The notes under the pieces are model-generated. The model did not search any database, was not told the DNA's origin, and saw nothing but the letters and a program-made list of their open reading frames with translations. This document shows, piece after piece, positions 6,876 through 14,773 of a stretch of DNA of 15,878 bases. The position numbers and the translations under genes were made by a program. Position 1 is the first letter of the stretch, and every line of letters starts with the position of its first letter. The stretch lies in the NCBI GenBank assembly GCA_030683195.1, contig JAUXQA010000503.1, positions 1-15,878 on the forward strand, written 5' to 3'. Source of the DNA: Rhodoferax sp. Its GTDB lineage: Bacteria > Pseudomonadota > Gammaproteobacteria > Burkholderiales > Burkholderiaceae_C.

Positions 6876-7070
6876 GCCACGCCTCCTGTTGTTTGGAAAG
6901 ATCATCTTACGCAGTCTTGGCCGGCTCAGGGTTTCCACCACCCACATTGGGCAGACTGCAAACCCGGGGGGAAAGCAGGCTCAAGTTCACTTGTCGGTGG
7001 GTGCTGGTGTACGATCCCGGCGGCACTTGCCCTTCGGGCTTTCACGGCGACAAATCACCGGCTTTCTGCC
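6876..7070. other. Divergent intergenic region between acyl-CoA ligase and ABC permease
   Basis: 195 bases between two genes pointing away from each other; any promoters of both must lie here. I find no convincing sigma-70 pair on either strand and no ribosome-binding site for the permease. The permease frame is open through this whole stretch and deep into the ligase gene, but that reading is antisense to a real gene and has no family resemblance. If the region between the ATPase and the permease was inserted, its right-hand end would lie at about 7083. Confidence 0.5.
6882..6887 (-). promoter_or_regulatory. Consensus Shine-Dalgarno of the acyl-CoA ligase
   Basis: AGGAGG on the minus strand, 6 bases before the ATG at 6875. 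It decides the start against the in-frame open sequence that continues to 6947. It is also the strongest ribosome-binding site in the window. Confidence 0.8.
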
Positions 7071-9635
7071 TTGCTTGCACTCCTAAAAACTTTTTCCTGG
7101 CAAGAGCTTCGTCACCACCCCTGGCGCAACGCGGCCGCTGTGGTGGCGGTGATGCTGGGCGTGGCGCTGGCGTTCTCGGTCCACCTGATCAATGCCTCGG
7201 CGCTGGACGAATTCTCCACCGCCGTGCGCGCCGTCAACGGCCAGCCCGACCTGGAGCTGCGGGGCGCGCAGGGCCATTTTGATGAGGCGGTTTTTTCAAA
7301 AGTGGCCCGGCACGCGCAAGTAGCGCTGGCCTCCCCTGTTTTGGAGGCCAATACCCAGGCGATCGCATCCACCGGAAAGCGTGTGCCTTTGCGAGTCGTC
7401 GGTGTCGATGCGCTGGTAGTGGCCACCATAGCCCCGGCTTTGATGCCGCGCCCGGGGTCCGATGCGGACCGGCTGGCCCTGTTTGCCCCTGACGCCGTAT
7501 TTCTGAATGCAGCTGCTCGCGCCCTCTTGAGCGCCAGCAGCTTCTCAATGCAAACCGGGCTGACACTCAAACAAGTGGAGGTGACCGGCAGCGTGGGGGC
7601 CGGCGGTGCGCCGCTGGCAGTCATGGACATTGGCGCGGCGCAGGAGTTATTGGGCCGCCAGGGACAACTCACGCGCATCGACCTGCGCCTGCAGCCCGGG
7701 GCAGACCGCGCTGCCGTGGTGCGGGACCTGCAAACCATGCCCGGCTGGCCGGCCGGTGTGACGGTGGCAGAGCCCGGCGATGCGGCGGCGCGGGTCAGCA
7801 ACCTGTCACGGGCCTACCGGGTCAACCTGACCGTGCTGGCCCTGATTGCCTTGTTCACGGGGGCGTTTCTGGTGTTTTCAGTGCTGTCGTTGAGCGTGGC
7901 CAAACGGGCGCAACAGTTTGCGCTCCTGGGCGTTCTGGGCCTGAGCGCCCGCCACCGGCTCGCTGTGGTGCTGTGGGAGTCTCTGGCACTGGGCTGCGTG
8001 GGCAGTACAGCGGGCATTGCGCTGGGCACGGCGTTGGCGGCACTCGCCTTGCGCCTGTTGGGTGGCGATTTGGGCGGAGGCTACTTTGCGGGCGTGTCAC
8101 CGCCCTTGCAGTGGAGCGGCTGGGCGGCCGTGCTGTATGGCGCGCTCGGGGTGGTGGCTGCTTTGGTGGGCGGCTTTTGGCCGGCACGCCAGGCACAGCG
8201 GCTGGCGCTGGCGCAGACCTTGAAGGGCCTGGGCAATGTATCCGGTTCCGGGCGCAGCCACTGGCTCAGTGGCGGCCTGATGGGGCTGGGCTTGGCTCTG
8301 GCCTGGGCACCTCCCCTGTTTGGCTTGCCGCTGATGGCGTATGTGTCGGTGGCGCTCCTATTGGTGGGCGGCATTGGGGCGCTACCGGGTTTGATTGGCT
8401 TGCTTCTGGATCGGCTGGCACCCCGTGTGAGCCAGCACACGCTGGCCATGCTGGCCGTGGAGCGGGCCCGCCGCCAGCGCGAGAGCGCGGCGGTGGCCGT
8501 GAGCGGCGTGGTGGCGTCGCTGAGTCTGGCGGTGGCGCTGACCGTGATGGTGGCAAGCTTTCGGGACTCGGTCACCCAGTGGCTGGACCAGGTGCTGCCC
8601 GCCGACTTGTATGTGCGCAGCTCAGGCAGCTCCAGCGCCAGCACCAGTGACACGGTGTTTTTCACGCCCGACCTGGTGCAGGCGGCGGCGGCTTTGCCCG
8701 GGATTGAGCGGCTGGAGGCCTTGCGGATGGTGTCACTCACCCTGGCCCCTGACCGACCAGCTGTGACCCTGGTGGCGCGGGAGCTGGGCGACCCGGCACG
8801 CAAGCTGCCACTGGTGGACGGGCCGCTGGCCGTGCCGGTTGGGCAGATCGGCATTTATGTGAGTGAGGCCATGGTGGATTTGCACGGGGCACGGCTGGGT
8901 ACAGTTTTCAAGCCACTTCAAGCATCTTTCAGGCCTCTAGCCGGCGTTCCAAATGCCTCAGAAGCTATATATTTTGTAGCAGGTGTCTGGCGGGACTATG
9001 CGCGCCAATCAGGGACGATTGCCATCGACAAGCGTGTGTTTGAAGCCCTGACTGGCGACCGCCGGGCCAATGACCTGGCGATGTGGCTGACCGACCCCGC
9101 CCAGCCCGCGCCCGTTCAGGAAGCGCTGCGCACCCTGGTGGACCCGCAAGGCACGGGCGTGGGTGACTTGCTCGATTTCGGCACAGCCAGCCAGATCAGG
9201 GCCACCTCCCTGAAGATTTTTGACCGCAGCTTTGCCGTGACCTATTGGCTGCAGGCGGTGGCCATCGGCATTGGGCTGTTTGGCGTGGCGGCATCGTTCA
9301 GCGCGCAAGTGCTCTCCAGACGCAAGGAGTTTGGCTTGCTGGTGCACCTGGGCCTGACCCGGCGCCAAATTCTGGCTGTGGTGGCTTACGAGGGCGCGGC
9401 CTGGACCTCACTGGGCGCTTTGGCCGGGCTGGGCCTGGGGCTGGCCGTGTCGGTGGTGCTGGTGCATGTAGTGAACCCGCAAAGCTTTCACTGGACCATG
9501 GAGATGAGCCTGCCCTGGATGCGCTTGGCAGGCCTGTGCCTGGCGGTGGTGGCGGCAGGCACCGCCACGGCCTGGCTCGCTGGGCGGGCTGCCGCCGGGC
9601 GGGATGCCGTGCTGGCCGTGAAAGAAGACTGGTGA
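7071..9635 (+). CDS. FtsX-like ABC transporter permease, two FtsX domains (AttG-like)
   Basis: About 854 residues. Helix 1 follows HPWRNAAAVVAVMLGVAL; a large periplasmic domain with a MacB-like core follows (about 40-250); the first FtsX domain lies at about 253-375, two middle helices and a helix at about 475-497 come next, then a second periplasmic domain and a second FtsX domain at about 721-843, ending AVKEDW. This ten-helix layout is that of permeases of AttEFGH-like and related lipid/lipoprotein-type exporters. The start is uncertain: TTG 7071 is the only conventional start near the N-terminus and has no Shine-Dalgarno; the next in-frame ATG (7149) would cut off part of helix 1. A repeat copy (8905-8980) is translated within it, just before the conserved VAGVWRDYARQSG. 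Probable partners are the ATPase at 1014 and the AttH protein at 12065. Confidence 0.88.
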   Translation: MLALLKTFSWQELRHHPWRNAAAVVAVMLGVALAFSVHLINASALDEFSTAVRAVNGQPDLELRGAQGHFDEAVFSKVARHAQVALASPVLEANTQAIASTGKRVPLRVVGVDALVVATIAPALMPRPGSDADRLALFAPDAVFLNAAARALLSASSFSMQTGLTLKQVEVTGSVGAGGAPLAVMDIGAAQELLGRQGQLTRIDLRLQPGADRAAVVRDLQTMPGWPAGVTVAEPGDAAARVSNLSRAYRVNLTVLALIALFTGAFLVFSVLSLSVAKRAQQFALLGVLGLSARHRLAVVLWESLALGCVGSTAGIALGTALAALALRLLGGDLGGGYFAGVSPPLQWSGWAAVLYGALGVVAALVGGFWPARQAQRLALAQTLKGLGNVSGSGRSHWLSGGLMGLGLALAWAPPLFGLPLMAYVSVALLLVGGIGALPGLIGLLLDRLAPRVSQHTLAMLAVERARRQRESAAVAVSGVVASLSLAVALTVMVASFRDSVTQWLDQVLPADLYVRSSGSSSASTSDTVFFTPDLVQAAAALPGIERLEALRMVSLTLAPDRPAVTLVARELGDPARKLPLVDGPLAVPVGQIGIYVSEAMVDLHGARLGTVFKPLQASFRPLAGVPNASEAIYFVAGVWRDYARQSGTIAIDKRVFEALTGDRRANDLAMWLTDPAQPAPVQEALRTLVDPQGTGVGDLLDFGTASQIRATSLKIFDRSFAVTYWLQAVAIGIGLFGVAASFSAQVLSRRKEFGLLVHLGLTRRQILAVVAYEGAAWTSLGALAGLGLGLAVSVVLVHVVNPQSFHWTMEMSLPWMRLAGLCLAVVAAGTATAWLAGRAAAGRDAVLAVKEDW
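8905..8980 (-). repeat. Dispersed repeat copy B, in frame inside the permease gene
   Basis: On the minus strand it reads GCTAC, ATAGC, CTGAGGCA, core ACGCCGGCTAG (8937-8947 on the window), then a tail ending TTGAAAA. ATAGC, CTGAGGCA and the core have the same spacing as copy A in miaA. On the coding strand it is translated as the segment around FKPLQASFRPLAGVPNASEA, immediately before the conserved VAGVWRDYARQSG of the permease, so it looks like a tolerated insert in a periplasmic loop. Confidence 0.7.
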
Positions 9636-9660
9636 GTGCTGAGGCCAAACCGCCAGCCCG

Positions 9661-9666
9661 TAGAAT
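9661..9666 (+). promoter_or_regulatory. Possible -10 element upstream of the M14-like gene
   Basis: TAGAAT, five of six matches to TATAAT, within the 131-base gap between the permease and M14 genes and followed by a T-rich run. No good -35 is seen at normal spacing, and a separate TTGACG at 9723-9728 has no matching -10. Only a weak suggestion that the genes from 9767 on have their own promoter. Confidence 0.25.
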
Positions 9667-9766
9667 GATTTTTTGCCAAGCAGTGCGCCTGCACCCCAGA
9701 CCCACGGCCACTTGAAAGCCTCTTGACGGCCGCGCATCCCCAAGCCCAACACCCCTACAAAAACCC

Positions 9767-10897
9767 ATGCAACGCCTTGACCACCCCCTGCTATCGCCCA
9801 GTCTGGGCAGCCAGAAAACCCTGAGCAGTTTTCACTACGGCACACCCGGCTCGGGCCTCAAAACCTACATCCAGGCCAGCCTGCATGCCGAGGAATTGCC
9901 CGGCATGCTGGTGGCGCACCACCTGCGCGCCCTGCTGGAAACCTGTGAGGCGGCAGGCCAGTTGCGCGGTGAAGTCGTTGTGGTGCCGGTGGCCAACCCG
10001 CTGGGGCTGGCGCAGCGCCTGGACCACAAGCCCATGGGCCGCTTTGACCTGGACACATCGGAGAACTTCAACCGCCATTACCCCAACCTGGCCCAAGCCG
10101 TGTGGCCTGCGGTCAAAGACGCCTTGGGCGACGACGCAGCAGCCAATGTGCGCCTGGTTCGCCAGGCCATGGGCAACTACTTGCGCCAGTGGGCGCCCGC
10201 CACCGAGCTAAAAAGCCTGCGCCGCACGCTGCTGCTGCTGGCCCATGACGCCGACTTTGTGCTGGACCTGCATTGCGACTGCGAAGCAGTGATGCACTTT
10301 TATGCCGAAGAAGCCTGCTGGCCTCCCTTGGAGCCGCTGGCCCGCTTGCTGCGCAGTGAGGCGATTATGCTGGCCAAAAACTCCGGCAGCAGTCCGTTTG
10401 ACGAATGCCTGTCGGGCGCCTGGTGGCTACTGAACGAGACTCTGGCCGCTGCAGGACAAACCTGGCCGCTGCCCCAAGGCTGCTGCAGCACCACGATCGA
10501 ACTCCGAGGCGAAGCCGATGTAAGCCACGCCTGGGCTCAGGGCGATGCCCAAGCGATTGTCAAATTTTTGCAGCACACGGGCGTGCTGGCCAGCGACATG
10601 GCGCCCGAGATTCCCGCCTTCAAGTGTCAGCCCACGCCCATGGCCGGCTCAGAATCCCTCAGCGCACCCGTGCCCGGCGTGGTGGTGTTTGCTGCGCAGG
10701 TGGGGCAAGTGATGCAGGCGGGTGAACTTGTGGCCGAAATCATCAACCCCCTCACCGGCCAGACGCACCGCGTGTTGGCCGGGGTGGACGGTACGCTGTA
10801 TGCGCGCATCCGGGACCGCTACATCACCACGGGTGGCGAACTGGCCAAGATTGCCGGCCCCAAGCCTTTCAGGACCGGCGAGTTGCTGGGGGCCTGA
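9767..10897 (+). CDS. M14-family zinc deacylase, succinylglutamate desuccinylase/aspartoacylase-like
   Basis: A 376-residue protein of the AstE/AspA-like M14 family, which cleaves N-acyl amino acids or related amides. Zinc ligands can be assigned: H40 and E43 in SLHAEELPG (HxxE), and H169 in VLDLHCDCE. FNR (101-103) fits the substrate-binding Asn-Arg pair, and E245 in STTIELRG fits the catalytic glutamate. From about 295 to the end is a beta-rich barrel-sandwich-like domain (SAPVPGVVVFAAQVGQ, then GVDGTLYARI), as in many family members. ATG 9767 lacks a clear Shine-Dalgarno, but the downstream sequence fits a normal N-terminus. It lies after the permease (131-base gap) and before a PLP enzyme; the natural substrate is unknown. 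The stop codon touches repeat copy C. Confidence 0.87.
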   Translation: MQRLDHPLLSPSLGSQKTLSSFHYGTPGSGLKTYIQASLHAEELPGMLVAHHLRALLETCEAAGQLRGEVVVVPVANPLGLAQRLDHKPMGRFDLDTSENFNRHYPNLAQAVWPAVKDALGDDAAANVRLVRQAMGNYLRQWAPATELKSLRRTLLLLAHDADFVLDLHCDCEAVMHFYAEEACWPPLEPLARLLRSEAIMLAKNSGSSPFDECLSGAWWLLNETLAAAGQTWPLPQGCCSTTIELRGEADVSHAWAQGDAQAIVKFLQHTGVLASDMAPEIPAFKCQPTPMAGSESLSAPVPGVVVFAAQVGQVMQAGELVAEIINPLTGQTHRVLAGVDGTLYARIRDRYITTGGELAKIAGPKPFRTGELLGA

Positions 10898-10960
10898 TTT
10901 TCAAGTCTATTGGAACTCTAGCCGGCGTCTTTCAATGGCTTTACTATCTAAATTAATAGC
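10897..10960 (-). repeat. Dispersed repeat copy C, intergenic
   Basis: On the minus strand it reads GCTATTAAT, ATAGT, core ACGCCGGCTAG (10918-10928 on the window), then AGTTCCAATAGACTTGAAAAT. It shares the core, the ATAG element (spacing two bases shorter) and the CTTGAAAA tail with copies A and B. It starts at the stop codon of the M14 gene and fills most of the gap before the PLP enzyme. An ATG inside it (10935) is in frame with the PLP gene, but using it would put repeat sequence at the N-terminus. Confidence 0.65.
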
Positions 10961-10997
10961 ACCCAGCAACACCGCCTTTCAACGCCCACCGCCCCTC

Positions 10998-12056
10998 ATG
11001 AACCCCATTGACACCCCCTGGCTCGGCAATGCCGTCTCCCTGATTGAGGCTGATGTGCAGCGCAGTGCCGACACCCACCTGATCGCCCTGCCCTTGCCCA
11101 CATTTGCCCGCTGCGGGATTGACCTGTACCTCAAAGACGAGTCCACCCACCCCACCGGCAGCCTCAAGCACCGCCTGGCTCGCTCGCTGTTCCTGTATGC
11201 CTTGTGCAACGGCTGGCTACACGCGGGTTCGACTGTGGTGGAGGCGTCGAGCGGCTCCACGGCGGTGAGCGAGGCCTACTTTGCCCGGCTGCTCGGCTTG
11301 CCCTTCATTGCCGTGATGCCGCGCAACACCTCGCCCGAGAAGATCGCCCAAATCACGTTTTATGGCGGGCGCTGCCACCTGGTGGACAACGCGGCAGCGG
11401 TGTACGACGCCGCGCGCGACCTGGCCCACCAGACGGGTGGCCACTACATGGATCAGTTCACCTACGCCGAGCGCGCCACCGACTGGCGCGGCAATAACAA
11501 CATTGCCGAGAGCATGTTCCACCAGATGACGCGGGAGCGCTTTCCGGTCCCCCGCTGGATTGTGGTGGGCGCGGGTACTGGTGGAACGAGCGCCACCATC
11601 GGCCGTTACATCCGCTACCAACGCCATGCCACCCAGGTGTGCGTACCCGACCCGGAGGGCTCGGTGTTTGGCGAGTACCACCGCACGGGGGACGCCACGT
11701 TGAGCGGGCCCGGCTCCCGCATTGAAGGCATTGGCCGCCCGCGTGTGGAGGCCAGCTTCATCCGCACCCTGGTGGACCGGATGATGGAGGTGCCCAACGG
11801 GGAGTCGGTGGCGGCCATGCGCGTGCTCTCAAACCTGCTGGGGCGCAAGGTCGGCCCGTCCACCGGCACCAACTTTGTGGGCATGCTGGCCCTGGCCACC
11901 GAGATGCGCACCTCTGGCCAGACCGGCTCCATCCTGTCCTTGCTGTGCGATGCCGGCGAGCGCTACCTGCCCAGCTACCACGACGAGGCCTGGGTGGAGG
12001 CGCATCTGGGCGACTGCGAAGAGGCGCACACTCGCCTGAAGATGCAATTGAGCTAG
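10998..12056 (+). CDS. PLP-dependent cysteine synthase-family protein, Cds1-like cysteine desulfhydrase candidate
   Basis: A 352-residue fold-type-II PLP enzyme. The PLP-binding lysine is K57 in PTGSLKHRLA; SSGSTAVSEAYFARLLGLPF (84-103) replaces the SSGNT loop of true O-acetylserine sulfhydrylases; the phosphate-binding glycine loop is GAGTGGTS (191-198). The segments MPRNTSPEKIAQI, GGRCHLVD and DQFTYAERATDWRGNNNIAES are those of the Cds1 group, for which L-cysteine desulfhydrase activity (cysteine to pyruvate, ammonia and sulfide) is reported in mycobacteria; CysK/CysM-type synthase activity cannot be excluded. ATG 10998 is preferred to the in-frame ATG 10935, which lies in a dispersed repeat; neither has a good ribosome-binding site. 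It ends 8 bases before the AttH-like gene. Confidence 0.85.
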   Translation: MNPIDTPWLGNAVSLIEADVQRSADTHLIALPLPTFARCGIDLYLKDESTHPTGSLKHRLARSLFLYALCNGWLHAGSTVVEASSGSTAVSEAYFARLLGLPFIAVMPRNTSPEKIAQITFYGGRCHLVDNAAAVYDAARDLAHQTGGHYMDQFTYAERATDWRGNNNIAESMFHQMTRERFPVPRWIVVGAGTGGTSATIGRYIRYQRHATQVCVPDPEGSVFGEYHRTGDATLSGPGSRIEGIGRPRVEASFIRTLVDRMMEVPNGESVAAMRVLSNLLGRKVGPSTGTNFVGMLALATEMRTSGQTGSILSLLCDAGERYLPSYHDEAWVEAHLGDCEEAHTRLKMQLS

Positions 12057-12064
12057 GCAAACTG

Positions 12065-13171
12065 ATGCGCGCCCCTCTTGCCAACCTCTTGCGACGCCGG
12101 CTGCTGGGCGCAGGCCTGAGCCTGCCGCTGTGGCCCCAACTGGCCCGGGGGCAAGAACGCACCCCCCCCGTGCCGGTATTGAAACGTCAAACCTTGCAGT
12201 TCCCGCGCGATCTGGGCAGCCACCCGGACTTTGGCATTGAGTGGTGGTATGTGACCGGACGCTTGAGCGCGGGTGAGCGGGCATTCGGGTTCCAACTCAC
12301 TTTTTTTCGCTCGCGCGTGAGCGCAACGCAGGATATGCGCTCGGCTTTTGCCGCCAAACAACTGATTTTTGCGCACGCCGCCGTGACCGATGTGAGCGCT
12401 AAAAAGCTCCACCACGACCAGCGCATCGCCCGCGAAGGTTTTGAAGTGGCCAGCGCCAGCACGATGGATACCGCCATCACCCTGCGCGACTGGTCGCTGG
12501 TGCGCAACGCCACGCATTACCAGGCGGTGGCTTCAGGCGACGACTTTGCGTTCTCGCTGGCGCTGCGCGAGACACAGCCGCTGCTGCTGCAAGGCGATCA
12601 GGGTTTGTCACGCAAGGGGCCCCAAGCCGAGCACGCCAGCTACTACTACAGCCTGCCCCAACTCCAGACCTCCGGAATACTCACGGTCGCGGGGCGTGAA
12701 CTCGCGGTACAGGGCAGCGCCTGGCTAGACCACGAATGGAGCCAGGCCCTGCTGCCGCCCGGCGCTGTGGGCTGGGACTGGATCGGCATGAACCTGCTGG
12801 ACGGCAGTGCGCTCACGGCTTTCCGGCTGCGGGACAAGGCGGGCCAAGCCGTGTGGGACGGCGGCTCGTTTCGCCACCCGACGATGGGCGCCAAACCGCA
12901 TGTCTTCAGCCCCGGCGAGGTAATTTTCAAACCCGTGCGCAGCTGGACCAGCCCGCTCACCCAGGCCCGCTATCCGGTGGAATGGATCGTGCGCACCCCG
13001 GCCGACTTTTACACCGTGCGGGCCGTCATGGACAACCAGGAACTCGACAGCCGGGCCTCCACCGGCGCAGTGTATTGGGAAGGCCTGTGCGAACTGCTGG
13101 ACAGCAACGGCAAACTGGTCGGGCGCGGCTACCTGGAGATGACGGGCTATGCCAGCCCGTTGCGCTTGTAA
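12065..13171 (+). CDS. AttH/CrtC-family lipocalin-like protein, exported
   Basis: A 368-residue protein of the CrtC/AttH lipocalin-like family (carotenoid 1,2-hydratase-related). Family marks are FPRDLGSHPDFGIEWWYVTG (47-65 region), FFRSR, IFAHAAVTD, YYYSLPQL and SAWLDHEWS (218-226), then WDWIGMNL. The N-terminus LLRRRLLGAGLSLPLWPQLARGQ looks like a Tat-type leader, with the cleaved protein in the periplasm. No carotenoid genes are nearby, so hydratase activity is unlikely. In AttEFGH-like systems such a protein accompanies an FtsX-type permease and an ATPase, both of which are in this window; it may bind a lipid-like or other hydrophobic cargo. ATG 12065 follows the PLP gene stop after 8 bases, with only a weak ribosome-binding site. 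The next gene converges on it after 6 bases, with no visible terminator. Confidence 0.87.
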   Translation: MRAPLANLLRRRLLGAGLSLPLWPQLARGQERTPPVPVLKRQTLQFPRDLGSHPDFGIEWWYVTGRLSAGERAFGFQLTFFRSRVSATQDMRSAFAAKQLIFAHAAVTDVSAKKLHHDQRIAREGFEVASASTMDTAITLRDWSLVRNATHYQAVASGDDFAFSLALRETQPLLLQGDQGLSRKGPQAEHASYYYSLPQLQTSGILTVAGRELAVQGSAWLDHEWSQALLPPGAVGWDWIGMNLLDGSALTAFRLRDKAGQAVWDGGSFRHPTMGAKPHVFSPGEVIFKPVRSWTSPLTQARYPVEWIVRTPADFYTVRAVMDNQELDSRASTGAVYWEGLCELLDSNGKLVGRGYLEMTGYASPLRL

Positions 13172-13177
13172 CGCGGG

Positions 13178-14746
13178 TCAGTGCGCCCCCGTCGCTGCAT
13201 CGGCATGGCCTGCAGCCGCGCCCGCCATTTTGGGGCGGGACAGCCACACCACAGGAATCAGCAGCAAGAAGATCATGGCCGAGGCGTAAAAAACGTCATT
13301 CACCGCCAGCATGTAAGCCTGCTGATCCACCAGCCGGTTCACTTGTGCCAGGGCTTGCTCAGGGCTCAGGCCCGCGTTACCAAGACCGCCCAGCACCTGA
13401 GTCGCGGCCAGATTGCCTGCGTGGACCGACTCCGACAGCTGGGCATGGTGCATGGCGGCGCGGTCTTGCCAGACCGTGGTGGCGATCGAGGTGCCAAAGG
13501 AGCCCGCCACAATGCGCACGAAGCTGGACAAGCCCGAGGCCGCAGGAATCTTGTCGGGCGTGATGCCTGAGAGCGTGATGACCGACAGGGGAATGAAGAA
13601 AAACGCCATGGCAATGCCCTGCACCACTGTGGGCAGCATGATGGTGCCAAAGTCGGCCTGGGTATTGAAATGCGAACGCATCAGCAGCACCACGGCGAAC
13701 ACCACAAAGGCAAAACTGGCGAGGTAACGCGGGTCGACCTTGCTGATGTTTTTGCCCACGATGGGCGACAGGATGATGGCAAACAGCCCCACCGGCGCCA
13801 GCAGCATGCCCGCATCAATGGACGGGTAGCCCATGTACTGCTGCAACCACAGCGGCAGCAGCACCACATTGCCAAAAAAGAGCCCATAGCCCACCGAAAT
13901 AGCGACGGTGCCGGTCCAGAAATTGCGCCCCTTGAACAGGCGCAGGTCCACCACGGGATGCTCTTCGGTCAACTCCCACGCCAGGAAGAACGCCAAACCG
14001 ACCACAGCCACCACTCCCAGGCCAACCACCTCGGTGGAATGAAACCAGTCCAGCTCCTTGCCTTTGTCCAGCATGATCTGCAACGCGCCCACCCACACCA
14101 CCAACAGGCCCAGACCCACGCCGTCGATGGGCAGTTGTCGCGTGACACTCTCGCGCTTGTGGTAGATCGACCAGACCATGAAGGCCGACAGCAGGCCAAT
14201 GGGAATGTTGATGTAGAAGATCCACGACCAATAAATGTTGTCCGTGATCCAGCCCCCCAGCAAAGGGCCCATCACCGGGGCCACCAGCGTGGTCATGGCC
14301 CATAGCGCCATGGCCAGACCGGCGAGCGCCGGCGGATAGCTGGAGAGCAGCAAGCCCTGCGACAGCGGAATCATCGGCCCGGCCACAAATCCCTGCAGCG
14401 CCCGAAACGCAATCAGCGAGGTCATGTTGGGCGCCAGGCCGCACAGCCAGGACGCGAGTACAAACAGCAGCACACTGGTAATGAACAGGCGCACCTGCCC
14501 AAAGCGCTGGGACAGCCAGCCCGTGAGCGGCAGGGAGATGGCGTTGGCCACCCCAAAGCTGGTGATGACCCAGGTGCCCTGGTTGGCACTGACGCCCAGG
14601 TCGCCCGCGATGGCGGGCAGGGAGACATTGGCAATGGACGAATCCAGCACGTTCATGAACGTGGCGAGCGACAGGGCAATCGTGCCCCACAGGCGGGCGG
14701 AGCCCTGCAACGGCGGCAGGGGCATGAAGCTTGGAGCGGTGGCCAT
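13178..14746 (-). CDS. emrB: DHA2-family (EmrB/QacA) drug:H+ antiporter
   Basis: A 522-residue inner-membrane major facilitator with the fourteen-helix plan of the DHA2 family. Helix 1 carries the LDSSIANVSLPAIAGDLG motif with D35; TWVITSFGVANAISLPLTGWLSQRFG follows; antiporter motif C is MGPLLGGW (159-166) before the typical YWSWIFYINIPIG. The C-terminus is hydrophilic and His/Ala-rich. It would pump toxic compounds with the adaptor encoded just upstream on the same strand (27-base gap), probably with an outer-membrane TolC-type protein not in the window. The ribosome-binding site is weak, consistent with coupling to emrA. Confidence 0.93.
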   Translation of the reverse strand: MATAPSFMPLPPLQGSARLWGTIALSLATFMNVLDSSIANVSLPAIAGDLGVSANQGTWVITSFGVANAISLPLTGWLSQRFGQVRLFITSVLLFVLASWLCGLAPNMTSLIAFRALQGFVAGPMIPLSQGLLLSSYPPALAGLAMALWAMTTLVAPVMGPLLGGWITDNIYWSWIFYINIPIGLLSAFMVWSIYHKRESVTRQLPIDGVGLGLLVVWVGALQIMLDKGKELDWFHSTEVVGLGVVAVVGLAFFLAWELTEEHPVVDLRLFKGRNFWTGTVAISVGYGLFFGNVVLLPLWLQQYMGYPSIDAGMLLAPVGLFAIILSPIVGKNISKVDPRYLASFAFVVFAVVLLMRSHFNTQADFGTIMLPTVVQGIAMAFFFIPLSVITLSGITPDKIPAASGLSSFVRIVAGSFGTSIATTVWQDRAAMHHAQLSESVHAGNLAATQVLGGLGNAGLSPEQALAQVNRLVDQQAYMLAVNDVFYASAMIFLLLIPVVWLSRPKMAGAAAGHADAATGAH

Positions 14747-14773
14747 GACGGGGGTGCTCAGAAGGCGGCCCGA

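Noticed and set aside
6510..7070. Open frame extending the permease N-terminus far upstream
   Set aside because: It is antisense to the well-supported acyl-CoA ligase, shows no family features, and would put a long unrelated leader before helix 1.
10935..10997. Upstream in-frame ATG for the PLP enzyme
   Set aside because: It lies in repeat copy C and would add 21 residues of repeat-derived sequence; the ATG at 10998 gives a typical N-terminus.
12065..13171. Carotenoid 1,2-hydratase function for the AttH-like protein
   Set aside because: Family naming only; no carotenoid biosynthesis gene in the window, and the exported, ABC-linked setting fits the AttH branch better.
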